Source: Pseudidiomarina mangrovi (GTDB taxonomy: Bacteria; Pseudomonadota; Gammaproteobacteria; Enterobacterales; Alteromonadaceae). Taken from it: a DNA stretch of 64,000 nucleotides. Below the pieces are notes generated by a model. It searched no databases. It was given only the letters and a program-made list of their open reading frames with translations, and was not told the DNA's origin. Position numbers and translations under genes: made by a program. Below, piece by piece: positions 29,235 to 37,589 of this stretch. The DNA lies in NCBI RefSeq assembly GCF_003999375.1, contig NZ_RJLC01000017.1, positions 124,001-188,000 on the forward strand, given 5' to 3'. The number at the start of each line of letters is the position of its first letter. The first letter of the stretch is position 1.

Positions 29235-31013
29235 TTAAAACCGTACGCTACCGCTTTCGATTTGCTGTAATAAGTCAGCATCAAGGGGTTGATAGCCAAG
29301 CGTACGGTCAATCAGTACATAAATTTTTTCTTGCTCATGACGTAACCGGAAGCCTTGCTTTTTAAGTTCACTTTTCATGATCTTAAAAGTACCGGTAACC
29401 TCGTGTTGTTGGCCTAAACGGACAAACAAGGGGACCGCATAATCGGGCAACTGGCGCTTTAAGTGCTGATAAAAAGCGCTTGGGTTAAAACGCCGCCCGT
29501 GCGCTAAAATCAGCGATGCCATGCCGGCTCGACCATCAGTATTCGGTACTTCAACACCGTAAACCACTGCCTCAACGACATCAGCAAAAGTCTGAATTTG
29601 TGCCTCCACCTCAGTCGTAGCAACGTTCTCAGCTTTCCAACGAAAGGTATCACCAACGCGGTCAATAAAACCAATATGGCGATAGCCTTGGTCACGCACT
29701 AAGTCACCGGTATTGAACCAACAGTCACCCTGTGCAAACACGTTATGCATGAGTTTTGCCGAGTTGGCGTTGGGGTTGTTGGTGTAGCCATCAAATGGAG
29801 CTTTGTCAGTCACCGCGGTAATCAACAGGCCAATGTCACCCTTATTGACCCGCTGCATATGACCTTGCGGGTTGACCAGCGGTTGTTCGCGCTCAATATC
29901 AAATTGCACGATGGCATACTTCATCGGCGAAAAACCAACGGTGCGTTTCAAATTGAAGGCATTAACAAAACCGACATTGCCCTCGCTGGCGCCATACAGT
30001 TCACAAATGCGTTTAATGCCAAAACGCTGCTGAAAGGCATCCCAAATTTCTGCACGGAGTCCATTGCCTAGGATCACCCGCACTTTATGGTCTCGGTCGG
30101 TGGCTTGTTCGGGTTGATTGAGCAAAAAACGACAAATTTCCCCCACATAAATAAAGCACGTACACTGATAACGGCGAATGTCATCCCAAAAGCTACTGGC
30201 ACTAAATTTATCGGCGAGGACCACGCTTGAACCCGAGCGTATCGCGGTGCTAAGCGACACCGATAGGGCGGTATTGTGATAGAGCGGCATGGCACAATAT
30301 TGCACATCGCTGGGTTTCAGTGCCATCGACATACTACCAAAAGCAATGCCTGCCTTGACCCAGCGCAGATGGGTTAAGGCCGCTGACTTGGGCATGCCAG
30401 TGGTACCCGAGGTAAATACGTAGTAACAAATATCACCCAGTTGAATGCTATCGGTAACCGCTAAGTTGCTATCATCCAAATCAGTGCTTTGCACATGAAG
30501 CTGCGGATATTCGAACGCCGTAATAGCCGCGTTCAGCGTGCAGCTATCGAGCGCCTCTTGGCAGTCAGCAGTATAAATGAGCAGTTTGGGCTGAATAATA
30601 CCGAAGCTATGTTCCAGCACTGCACCACGTTGCTTGGGGTTCATCATGCCGGCGACAGCGCCGAGTTTATTGATAGCAAAGACACAGGCTAATAGCTGTG
30701 GGCAATTGCCCATCATCACCGCAACACAATCACCTTTTTTAATGCCTTCGGCCTGCAGTCGCCGCGCCAAGCGATTACACCACGTATTAAACTCACCATA
30801 GCTGTAACGCTGCTGATGGTAATGCAGAAATAGCGCGTGTGGATTTCGCATCGCTTGCTGCTGCAGCAAACCAGCGGTAGAGCCGAAATCAGTTTTTTTC
30901 GGCCGCGACAATTGCCATACCCCGCGCAGAAAGTTAGGCATACGCGGCAGCATCTGTATGGCAGCTTTGGTGATATCAAGCAACGAATGGGTATTGTTAT
31001 TATTAGTTACCAT
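29235..31013 (-). CDS. Long-chain/very-long-chain acyl-CoA synthetase (FATP/FadD6-like)
   Basis: The 592-residue adenylate-forming enzyme activates fatty acids to acyl-CoA. It has the AMP-binding signature YVFTSGTTGMPKSAALTH near residue 200, the ELYGASEGNVGFV motif near 340, WFNTGDLVRDQGYRHIGFIDRVGDTFRWKAENV in pieces near 430-460, and the C-terminal TGTFKIMKSELKKQGF with the catalytic lysine. Motif wording is that of the FATP/long-chain-acyl-CoA synthetase branch rather than propionyl-CoA synthetase PrpE, although it faces the prp operon. It lies 94 bases downstream of kynU in the same direction. Confidence 0.88.
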   Translation of the reverse strand: MVTNNNNTHSLLDITKAAIQMLPRMPNFLRGVWQLSRPKKTDFGSTAGLLQQQAMRNPHALFLHYHQQRYSYGEFNTWCNRLARRLQAEGIKKGDCVAVMMGNCPQLLACVFAINKLGAVAGMMNPKQRGAVLEHSFGIIQPKLLIYTADCQEALDSCTLNAAITAFEYPQLHVQSTDLDDSNLAVTDSIQLGDICYYVFTSGTTGMPKSAALTHLRWVKAGIAFGSMSMALKPSDVQYCAMPLYHNTALSVSLSTAIRSGSSVVLADKFSASSFWDDIRRYQCTCFIYVGEICRFLLNQPEQATDRDHKVRVILGNGLRAEIWDAFQQRFGIKRICELYGASEGNVGFVNAFNLKRTVGFSPMKYAIVQFDIEREQPLVNPQGHMQRVNKGDIGLLITAVTDKAPFDGYTNNPNANSAKLMHNVFAQGDCWFNTGDLVRDQGYRHIGFIDRVGDTFRWKAENVATTEVEAQIQTFADVVEAVVYGVEVPNTDGRAGMASLILAHGRRFNPSAFYQHLKRQLPDYAVPLFVRLGQQHEVTGTFKIMKSELKKQGFRLRHEQEKIYVLIDRTLGYQPLDADLLQQIESGSVRF

Positions 31014-31107
31014 GCGAAGACTATCCTGGCTGATTGATGGTTTGGTGGTCGGTGACTACGGCTGTTTAACCACGATAGTAATCAAACCCGACCACCTTGA
31101 CTAGCCC

Positions 31108-32295
31108 TCAGGTTACCGTACCACGTCGCTGCTGGAATTCAGCTGCCAAATAGCGTTTGTGATGGATGATTTCTGCCAGTTTTTGCGCTGCTTGCTCAAC
31201 TTCTACGGCACTCAAATACAGTGGCGTAAAACCGAAGCGTAAATAGTTCGGTGCGCGAAAATCAGCGATCACACCGGCAGCTATGAGTGCCTGACAAATG
31301 GCGTAGGCCTGGGGGTGGGCGTAACTTAATTGACAGCCACGCTGCTGCCGTGTCAATGGCGTTAGCCGTTGAAACTGGCCAGCAATATCATGCTGTTGCA
31401 GGGCATTATCAAACTGATCGGCTAAATCGAGAGCCTGTTGATGTAATTGCGCTAAATCATGCCCATCGAAGGCCGTCAGCGCGGCATCCACCGCAGCCAA
31501 GGCAATGATACTTGGCGTTCCGGTTAGCAGTGCACGAATACCCGCAGCTGGGCGATACTCAGCAGCGAATTCAAAGGCATTGGCATGACCCATCCAGCCA
31601 TATAGCGGCTGGCGAAATTGATCATGGTGGCGCTTGGCTACATAAACAAAGCCGGGTGCACCTGGGCCAGCATTCAAATATTTATAGGTACAGCCCACCG
31701 CAAAATCGACCTGCCAGTGGTCGAGTTCAATCGCCATAGCGCCGGCACTGTGAGCGAGATCAGCGATGATCAGGGCACCGTGCTGATGGGCCAGCTGACT
31801 CAGCGTTGCAAGGTCAAGCCGCTGACCACTGCGAAAGTTCACCTCAGTGACTAAAACTACCGCAGTGGTTTCATCAATGGCATCTACAAGTTGCTGTTCA
31901 GCCACTAATTTGAGCTGGCACTGCTGCTCGCCAACTAACTGTTGCAAGCCTTGCACCATATACAAATCGGTCGGGAAATTATCCGCCGTGGATAGCACCG
32001 TATTGCGACCTTCACGCAGCTGTAACGCCGCTGATAAGACCTTGAACAAATTCAGTGAAATAGAGTCACAGCATACCACTTGACCAGGCGCTGCGCCGAG
32101 CAGACGGGCAATTTTATCACCCACGGTGAGGGGCAAATTGATCCAGTCATGTTGATTCCAACTGTTGATCAGATCATTACCCCATTGCTGTTGAACAACG
32201 TTATTGACGCGCTCAGCGACTGCATTCGGTAACATACCGAGGGAGTTACCATCTAAATAAATCATCCCATTGGGTTTAAAAAACTGGCTAGTCAT
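31108..32295 (-). CDS. kynU: Kynureninase
   Basis: KynU is the PLP enzyme that cleaves kynurenine to anthranilate and alanine. The 395-residue protein shows YLDGNSLGMLP near the start, NFPTDLYMVQGL near residue 106, DLAHSAGAMAIELDHW with the PLP-binding Asp, and VGCTYKYLNAGPGAPGFVYV with the Schiff-base lysine near residue 208. It begins 12 bases after the formamidase-like gene, so the pair forms a tryptophan-breakdown unit. No tryptophan 2,3-dioxygenase is recognisable in this window. Confidence 0.94.
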   Translation of the reverse strand: MTSQFFKPNGMIYLDGNSLGMLPNAVAERVNNVVQQQWGNDLINSWNQHDWINLPLTVGDKIARLLGAAPGQVVCCDSISLNLFKVLSAALQLREGRNTVLSTADNFPTDLYMVQGLQQLVGEQQCQLKLVAEQQLVDAIDETTAVVLVTEVNFRSGQRLDLATLSQLAHQHGALIIADLAHSAGAMAIELDHWQVDFAVGCTYKYLNAGPGAPGFVYVAKRHHDQFRQPLYGWMGHANAFEFAAEYRPAAGIRALLTGTPSIIALAAVDAALTAFDGHDLAQLHQQALDLADQFDNALQQHDIAGQFQRLTPLTRQQRGCQLSYAHPQAYAICQALIAAGVIADFRAPNYLRFGFTPLYLSAVEVEQAAQKLAEIIHHKRYLAAEFQQRRGTVT

Positions 32296-32307
32296 ACGGG
32301 CTCGCTG

Positions 32308-33177
32308 TTAACGGTTAGCTGCTACGCTGGTGGCTTCAGCTGCGTTGGCAATAGCCTTTAACGTAGCACGAAGTTGCTGCCATGCGGCACTCTCTGGGTA
32401 GATAAAATCAAAGTGCCCAGCATCAGCAACGGTCACCACCTCGGCATCGGCTAAATAACCTGCTTGGGCCAAGGGTACAATGGTATCCGCGGCACTGGCT
32501 AACAACACAATAGGGGCCGTGAGTGGTTGTAAGCGCGGGTTTGCCTGTTGGTAAAGTGTGGCCGCTTGCGGTTCATCAACAGCAGCGCCAATCAACCATC
32601 GTGCTGCTTGCTGACAGCCACTATCGCCCTCAGCGTAGCGGCTGAAATCGGTGATAGCAGCCAAACCAACAACACCTTTGACCGCGGTTTTATTGCTGGC
32701 GAGAAGGGCTAAATGACCGCCAGCCGAATGTCCCACCAGTAACGGTGCTTGCCGAGCAATAGCCGGATGTTTAGACGTTTTGATGAAGTCGATAGCCTGC
32801 ACCACATCATTTAAGGCCTGCGGCCATGCAGCTTGCTCAGCACTAGCGCGGCGATATTCGGGCACCCATACTGCATAACCATCATCGCGTAGCGCCGCCG
32901 CGGCGGCAGCTACGTGGTTCACATCGTAGTTCTGCAACCAACAGCCACCATGTACCAACACCACTAGCGGTGCTGGGGTGGTCTGCTGCGGTAACCATAA
33001 CAAACCATAGTGGTCGGCGAGCTCGCCATAGCGCAAGGTTTCAGTGGCAACAGGCGCTTGTTCACTACTGTTCAACACAGTTTGAAAAGACACTGGGTCA
33101 GCTTGGCTGGTGGCAATGGCAAAGAGCCCTGCAAAGACCAGTAATAGTCGTTTTTTGGTTAAAGTTGTATAGACCAT
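32308..33177 (-). CDS. Exported alpha/beta hydrolase, kynurenine-formamidase-like
   Basis: The 289-residue alpha/beta hydrolase has an oxyanion motif VHGGCW (the HGGxW form of kynurenine formamidases) near residue 74, the nucleophile elbow GHSAGGH near residue 149, and a late GHFDF histidine near 252. Being 12 bases from kynU suggests N-formylkynurenine hydrolysis. However, the N-terminus has a basic start and a hydrophobic run (LLLVFAGLFAIATSQA), a signal peptide, which would place it in the periplasm, unlike known bacterial KynB or AFMID enzymes. Either the substrate is different or kynurenine entry begins outside the cytoplasm. Function is inference. Confidence 0.7.
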   Translation of the reverse strand: MVYTTLTKKRLLLVFAGLFAIATSQADPVSFQTVLNSSEQAPVATETLRYGELADHYGLLWLPQQTTPAPLVVLVHGGCWLQNYDVNHVAAAAAALRDDGYAVWVPEYRRASAEQAAWPQALNDVVQAIDFIKTSKHPAIARQAPLLVGHSAGGHLALLASNKTAVKGVVGLAAITDFSRYAEGDSGCQQAARWLIGAAVDEPQAATLYQQANPRLQPLTAPIVLLASAADTIVPLAQAGYLADAEVVTVADAGHFDFIYPESAAWQQLRATLKAIANAAEATSVAANR

Positions 33178-33246
33178 TTAAGTTGATTAAATCAGGTAAT
33201 GAGTGGTGGTTGTATTACTCCATGAATTACCGATTTGATCAACCTG

Positions 33247-33759
33247 TTAGTGACTTTGATCGCTGGCTAATTCAATGTCACTGCAGGCAACTAAGGTGGT
33301 TTTGCTAATAACGCGTTGACGTTTCGCCCAGTTTGGCAGCAGTTCGGGACAGTGTTGGTAGATCAGTGCGCCAATTTGACACATCAGCCATTGTTCGATG
33401 CAACTCCCCTCATCGGCATAGTGCCATTGCTGATGGGAAGATTCGCAGAACATAAAAAAGTGATGAAAGTCTTCAATAAACCACTGGTAAAAAGTGAACA
33501 CACGCTCATAACTAAAACATAAGTCGTCACGAACGCCGGCGACCTTAGCACTGTTATCTTCAAGCCAATATAATGCGGCGACACAGGCTGCTGCATCGTT
33601 GATAACCATAGCCGGGTGTTCGCCACTGCCACCGCCCAATATCAATTGACCGGACAGGGCTTGAAAGTCACCGTTGATATCTTCTAGGGCTTGGTAGATA
33701 GGGAAGCGCCCCAGCAGATTGCCGACATGGCGATGCTGAAATGAATCAATATGCGACAT
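33247..33759 (-). CDS. Hypothetical protein between selO and the kynurenine genes
   Basis: I do not recognise this 170-residue protein. It has no signal peptide. An N-terminal segment contains LGGGSGEHPAMVI near residue 41; the middle is rich in aromatic residues and histidine (ERVFTFYQWFIEDFHHFFMF near 85), and it has five cysteines spread through the chain. A long helical, possibly heme- or metal-binding helix bundle is one reading. AAGGA lies 6 bases before the ATG at 33759. It lies 37 bases after selO and 69 before the formamidase-like gene, all in the same direction. Confidence 0.75.
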   Translation of the reverse strand: MSHIDSFQHRHVGNLLGRFPIYQALEDINGDFQALSGQLILGGGSGEHPAMVINDAAACVAALYWLEDNSAKVAGVRDDLCFSYERVFTFYQWFIEDFHHFFMFCESSHQQWHYADEGSCIEQWLMCQIGALIYQHCPELLPNWAKRQRVISKTTLVACSDIELASDQSH

Positions 33760-33796
33760 AGTTAGTCCTTAAAATCGCCGCTCGTAAGAACGCTGC

Positions 33797-35245
33797 TTAG
33801 GTGCCACAAAAGGTTTTGCTCACACGCTGTTCGGCTGTGGCCGGTTGGGTGTATTGCGGTGCCGTTGTAGGCATAGCGTAGGGCGTGCGTAACACCGTCA
33901 TGAGGTCATTAAACACAGTCAGCTCGCCACTTTCAAGGGTTTGGCTGATGGCCGCCTGCACCCAATGATTGCGTGGGATCACTGCTGGATTGCGCTGATT
34001 CATCGCGGCATAAACTGCTGTCAATGGCAGTGGTTGGTGGCTAAGACGTTGCAGCCAACGTTGTTGCCATGCTCGCAGGGTAGTCTCAGTCGCCAGCTCG
34101 CCGTTAGCCAACCAGCGTAAGGTATTGGTGTAATCAAGTTGCTGCTCAGCCATGATCTGTAGCAGCTGGTCGATCAGATCGCGATCATCAGGCTGAATGT
34201 CAGTAATACCGATTTTTGCGCCCATAAGCGCGTAATAATGCTGCTCATAACAACGCGGGAATTGCTGCACTAATTCAGTAGCACACCGCACCGCCTGTTG
34301 ACTATCCGATGCCATTAATGGCAACCACGCTTCACCTAACCGAGCGAGATTCCACAACGCTATGGCCGGCTGATTTTTGTAGGCATAGCGGCCAGCGCGG
34401 TCAATGGCACTAAATACCGCATTGGGGTCATAGTGTTCCATAAAGGCGCACGGACCATAATCAATGGTTTCACCGCTGAGTGTCATGTTATCGGTGTTCA
34501 TCACACCATGAATAAAACCGACACTCATCCACTGTGCAATCAGTGCGGCTTGGCGCTCAATCACTGCGCTGTAAAGCGCTTGGTAGGGGTGTGCGCTGTT
34601 GGCACACTCCGGGTAATGCCGGGCAAGCACATAATCAGCAAATTGCTGGGTTAATGCGTCATCGTTAAAGCTGGCAATGTATTGCGCCGTGCCAACGCGT
34701 AAATGGCTACTCGCCACCCGAGTCAGTACCGCTCCAGGTAGCGCTTGCTCACGATATACCCAATCACCGGTGCTGACTGCCGCGAGTGCACGGGTAGTGG
34801 CAATGCCCATGGAATGCATCGCCTCACTCACAAGAAACTCGCGCAGTACTGGCCCCAGCGGTGCACGACCATCACCTGAGCGCGAAAACGGTGTTGGCCC
34901 GGAGCCCTTCAGTTGCACATCGATAATAGTGCCAGCGGGGGTTGCTAACTCAGCGAGCAAGAGAGCACGGCCATCGCCTAAACGTGGGACAAAGTGACCG
35001 AATTGATGCCCCGCATAACCCAATGCGGTGGGTTTTAGGCAGTCGGGCAGCTGATTACCCGCATACAGTTGTAAGCCTTGCGTGGTCATTTGCCAGCATG
35101 CAGGAATACCCAATTCAGTAGCCAGTTGTTGATTAAATGCCAGCCATTGTGGATCGCTCGCAGGACTTGGCTGAGCGCTGGCGACAATAGGCTGAATGGC
35201 CTCGGCAAATTGCTCGGCATAACTGTATTGGATCTGAAAAGACAT
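33797..35245 (-). CDS. selO: Protein adenylyltransferase SelO (YdiU)
   Basis: SelO is a pseudokinase-fold enzyme that transfers AMP from ATP to protein Ser, Thr or Tyr residues, with a role in redox stress. The ATG at 35245 gives 482 residues starting MSFQIQYSYAEQF; an earlier in-frame start adds 20 atypical residues. Typical segments are YAGHQFGHFVPRLGDGRA near residue 75, LKGSGPTPFSRSGDGRA near 107, and GVMNTDNMTLSGETIDYGPCAF near 240. The C-terminus ends FCGT, so cysteine holds the position used for selenocysteine in some homologues. It diverges from the PepSY gene over 80 bases. Confidence 0.92.
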   Translation of the reverse strand: MSFQIQYSYAEQFAEAIQPIVASAQPSPASDPQWLAFNQQLATELGIPACWQMTTQGLQLYAGNQLPDCLKPTALGYAGHQFGHFVPRLGDGRALLLAELATPAGTIIDVQLKGSGPTPFSRSGDGRAPLGPVLREFLVSEAMHSMGIATTRALAAVSTGDWVYREQALPGAVLTRVASSHLRVGTAQYIASFNDDALTQQFADYVLARHYPECANSAHPYQALYSAVIERQAALIAQWMSVGFIHGVMNTDNMTLSGETIDYGPCAFMEHYDPNAVFSAIDRAGRYAYKNQPAIALWNLARLGEAWLPLMASDSQQAVRCATELVQQFPRCYEQHYYALMGAKIGITDIQPDDRDLIDQLLQIMAEQQLDYTNTLRWLANGELATETTLRAWQQRWLQRLSHQPLPLTAVYAAMNQRNPAVIPRNHWVQAAISQTLESGELTVFNDLMTVLRTPYAMPTTAPQYTQPATAEQRVSKTFCGT

Positions 35246-35325
35246 TGAGCTACCATCAGTGCTGATTGTTACCAAGCAGTTTAACATAGCGCTGTAGGGA
35301 CTCATCCCAAATTTGAGGATTATTC

Positions 35326-36024
35326 ATGTTTTATCGCTGGTGTCGCATACTGCATAATTGGCTTGGTTTATTGCTCGTTATCCAGATCGCGCTATGGTTT
35401 ATCAGTGGTTTAGTGATGGCTATTTTGCCGATAGAAGAGGTTCGCGGCGAACATTTGCGTAGTGTTACCAGTGTTGATTGGCGGCAGGCCATAGTCACGC
35501 CAGCCGAGATACTTAGCAAGCACAGTGCTAATGCGCAACTGATGTTAAGTGAGCGGGTGGTCGGTGCCAGCCAAACGCCGGTTTATCAGGTGCATGATCA
35601 GCACCATGATAGTCGCTATAGTGCGCTAAGCGGAGAATTGTTGGCGCCGCTATCGATGGCTGAGATTTCCGCCACAGCGGAGGCGCGCTATTTGGGTCAC
35701 GGCGAATTAGCTGAGGTACAGCTGTTACAGCAAGCGCCAGCGGAAGTTCGGCATTTGCCGACACCGGTGTGGCAAGCGCGCTTTGCCGATGCCAACAACA
35801 CAGTATTCTATTTAGACCCAGCCACCGGCGCAGTGCAGCGTGTGCGTACCGACCAGTGGCGGCTGTTTGATTTTCTGTGGATGCTTCACATCATGGATTA
35901 CGATGAGCGGAGTAATTTCAATAATCCGCTGTTAATTACTACCTCAGCGTTGGCTTTGTTATTCACTTTAACGGGCATCATGTTGTTGTGGCGACGATAT
36001 AAACCGCGCGCAAAGCTCAAATAA
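35326..36024 (+). CDS. PepSY-domain membrane protein
   Basis: The 232-residue protein has an N-terminal transmembrane helix with the PepSY-associated HNWLGLLLVIQIALWFISGL pattern near residue 11, a periplasmic part (about 38-190) containing the PepSY-like FYLDPATGAVQRVRTDQWRLFDFLWMLHIMDY region in pieces near 160, and a C-terminal helix (LLITTSALALLFTLTGIMLL) ending in basic residues. Such proteins are linked to iron or heme uptake and membrane reductases; a specific partner is not evident here. GAGGA precedes the ATG. It reads alone between selO and the YbjN gene. Confidence 0.82.
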   Translation: MFYRWCRILHNWLGLLLVIQIALWFISGLVMAILPIEEVRGEHLRSVTSVDWRQAIVTPAEILSKHSANAQLMLSERVVGASQTPVYQVHDQHHDSRYSALSGELLAPLSMAEISATAEARYLGHGELAEVQLLQQAPAEVRHLPTPVWQARFADANNTVFYLDPATGAVQRVRTDQWRLFDFLWMLHIMDYDERSNFNNPLLITTSALALLFTLTGIMLLWRRYKPRAKLK

Positions 36025-36141
36025 CCAGCAGTTAACTCGTCTAAGCGATAATAGGGGTGGCTCAATACGCTCTTTTTGTTATGCTTAGACGGCACGTTAG
36101 AATCATGTTAATTAAAATCATAGAACAAGAAGGAAGTTACT

Positions 36142-36645
36142 ATGCACAGTATCGTACGTACTGTTATCGCATCCTGCATGGTGGTTGCTGTTAGTGCTTG
36201 CGCGCAAGCAACGCCAACCCCCCAAGCAGCCGCCGTTGAACGCAATCAAAGTAATCAGTCAGCTGTGATTACTACAACGTCAACTGAGCAAATGGAACAA
36301 TTACTGAAGAGCCAAGGCTATGCCTACACCATCGATGAAGATGGTGACTTGGTGTGGATGCACGACGGTTATAAGTCGATTGTTCTAATCTCCAGAGAAA
36401 AAAACAATCTGATGTTCAAAGCTGTATTTACCGATGGTGGCGGTAATTTAGAGACGGTCAACCAGTGGAATCAGAATGTCCGCTATTCGCGCAGCTATAT
36501 GAGCGATGACGGCGATACCGTGCTGGAACTTGATTTAGACTTAGATGGTGGCGTGACAGAGCAGCATGTGATTGAGTGGCTAAAAGTTTGTCGCGATTCA
36601 TTTCGCATGTGGATAGCCGACGTAGTGCTGGCTGAACAAGTTTAA
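36142..36645 (+). CDS. YbjN-domain lipoprotein
   Basis: The 167-residue protein has a lipoprotein signal peptide with lipobox VSAC (lipidated Cys near residue 20) followed by a Gln/Ser/Thr-rich linker and a YbjN-type domain: QMEQLLKSQGYAYTIDEDGD near residue 50, FTDGGGNLETVNQWNQNVRYSR near 93, and LDLDLDGGVTEQHVIEWL near 130. YbjN family members are linked to stress and motility regulation, without a known biochemical activity. GGAAG precedes the ATG; a bidirectional terminator follows. Confidence 0.8.
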   Translation: MHSIVRTVIASCMVVAVSACAQATPTPQAAAVERNQSNQSAVITTTSTEQMEQLLKSQGYAYTIDEDGDLVWMHDGYKSIVLISREKNNLMFKAVFTDGGGNLETVNQWNQNVRYSRSYMSDDGDTVLELDLDLDGGVTEQHVIEWLKVCRDSFRMWIADVVLAEQV

Positions 36646-36663
36646 TAATGCGCTTAAAGTAAT

Positions 36664-36697
36664 AAAAAAAGCCGCTACAAACTGTAGCGGCTTTTTA
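36664..36697. terminator. Bidirectional terminator between the YbjN gene and cspA
   Basis: AGCCGCTACA (36670-36679) pairs with TGTAGCGGCT (36683-36692) around a three-base loop. A run of A precedes and a run of T follows, so it can terminate the convergent transcripts from both sides. Confidence 0.92.
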
Positions 36698-36728
36698 TTC
36701 GATACGTTAAACAAGCGATTGTTATCGA

Positions 36729-36938
36729 TTAGATAGCAACGATGTTCTCAGCTTGTGGGCCTTTAGGGCCTTTAGTGATAGTAAACGAAACTTTTTGACC
36801 TTCGGTCAAAGTTTTGAAGCCGGTGCTGGCAATGGCGCTGAAGTGAGCAAATACGTCTGCGCCACCTTGTTGCTCAATAAAACCAAAACCTTTCGCTTCG
36901 TTAAACCATTTTACAACGCCAGTTACTGTAGTAGACAT
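36729..36938 (-). CDS. Cold-shock protein of the CspA family
   Basis: The 69-residue OB-fold RNA chaperone starts [20 protein letters not shown]; both nucleic-acid-binding motifs are present, RNP1 as KGFGFI and RNP2 as VFAHFSAI. The ATG at 36938 is preferred to the one at 36944 because AGGA then has normal spacing (8 bases). A promoter at 37100-37127 would give a leader of about 155 bases, similar to cold-induced cspA genes. Whether this copy is cold-induced cannot be told from sequence. Confidence 0.95.
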   Translation of the reverse strand: MSTTVTGVVKWFNEAKGFGFIEQQGGADVFAHFSAIASTGFKTLTEGQKVSFTITKGPKGPQAENIVAI

Positions 36939-37099
36939 AATCATATTCCTGAATATTAAGATAAATTTACTATCATAGCGGAGGCTATCGATAGCATGGT
37001 GCGGGGTAAAAAATGAAACTTAAAGCTCAGGACGAAGATGTAATACTAAGAACACGACGTAGAGACGATTTAATTGACTGTTTCTATCCAACGCCGCTC

Positions 37100-37127
37100 A
37101 CTCTACGCTGATTCAGCGCAGAGTCAA
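37100..37127 (-). promoter_or_regulatory. Candidate cspA promoter with long leader
   Basis: On the minus strand TTGACT (37127-37122) and TAGAGT (37105-37100) are 16 bases apart; the spacer contains the inverted repeat CGCTGA-A-TCAGCG. The start near 37093 leaves a leader of about 155 bases, which includes the 12-base palindrome GCTATCGATAGC (36984-36995). Confidence 0.6.
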
Positions 37128-37145
37128 GTGATATTCTGGAAAGTA

Positions 37146-37364
37146 TTATTTCAGCCGTGCGGCGATACTCTCACTCAACGCACAAATACGTTGACCACCT
37201 AACAGCACCAGCACCCCAGCAATTGGCCAGGCAATCAAGAACGCCTGTAGCCAGCGCCAGCCAAACGCAGCATCAAAACCAGTATTGATATAGGTAATCA
37301 GGCCGGTCATCAAAAAGGCCATGTAGCAACTCATGAGTGCAGGGAATATTAGCTTTTTGATCAT
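37146..37364 (-). CDS. Small DUF2798-like membrane protein
   Basis: The 72-residue protein has two transmembrane helices (residues 6-26 and 36-58) with TGLITY and AFLIAWPIAGVLVLL patterns typical of DUF2798 proteins, and a short basic tail. Function is unknown. It lies 26 bases beyond the 3' end of tRNA-Val in the same direction. Confidence 0.75.
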   Translation of the reverse strand: MIKKLIFPALMSCYMAFLMTGLITYINTGFDAAFGWRWLQAFLIAWPIAGVLVLLGGQRICALSESIAARLK

Positions 37365-37389
37365 CGTGGTGTGTTCGCTTGAGAAAAGA

Positions 37390-37466
37390 TGGTGCGTCCG
37401 AGTAGACTCGAACTACCGACCCCCACCATGTCAAGGTGGTGCTCTAACCAACTGAGCTACGGACGC
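37390..37466 (-). tRNA. tRNA-Val (GAC)
   Basis: The minus strand folds as a 77-base tRNA with encoded CCA. The acceptor GCGTCCG pairs with CGGACGC, discriminator A; the D arm is GCTC/GAGC; the anticodon stem CCACC/GGTGG encloses TTGACAT with anticodon GAC (valine, codons GUC/GUU); the T arm is GGTAG-TTCGAGT-CTACT. It is a single tRNA between two hairpin-forming sequences upstream and the DUF2798 gene downstream. Confidence 0.97.
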
Positions 37467-37481
37467 ACTGTATTGCAGATT

Positions 37482-37497
37482 GTTCAGCGTGCTGAAC
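37482..37497. repeat. Perfect inverted repeat upstream of tRNA-Val
   Basis: GTTCAGC-GT-GCTGAAC is a perfect 7-base inverted repeat 16 bases from the tRNA 5' end. It could be an operator or a processing hairpin in the tRNA precursor. Confidence 0.45.
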
Positions 37498-37526
37498 GGG
37501 CGCTATATTAGTAATTCAACAGCATT

Positions 37527-37554
37527 GCTGCAAGCACTTTTTGGTGCTTGCAGC
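37527..37554. repeat. Hairpin between the AbgT gene and tRNA-Val
   Basis: GCTGCAAGCAC pairs perfectly with GTGCTTGCAGC around a six-base loop, 36 bases after the AbgT stop. There is no T run on either strand, so it is hairpin-forming but not a standard intrinsic terminator. Confidence 0.55.
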
Positions 37555-37589
37555 GCGATTGCTCATTAATTGACTGCTTGAGCAACGAT

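Noticed and set aside
29235..31013. Acyl-CoA synthetase as PrpE of the propionate operon
   Set aside because: It lies on the opposite strand facing the operon end and its motifs fit long-chain acyl-CoA synthetases better than propionyl-CoA synthetase.
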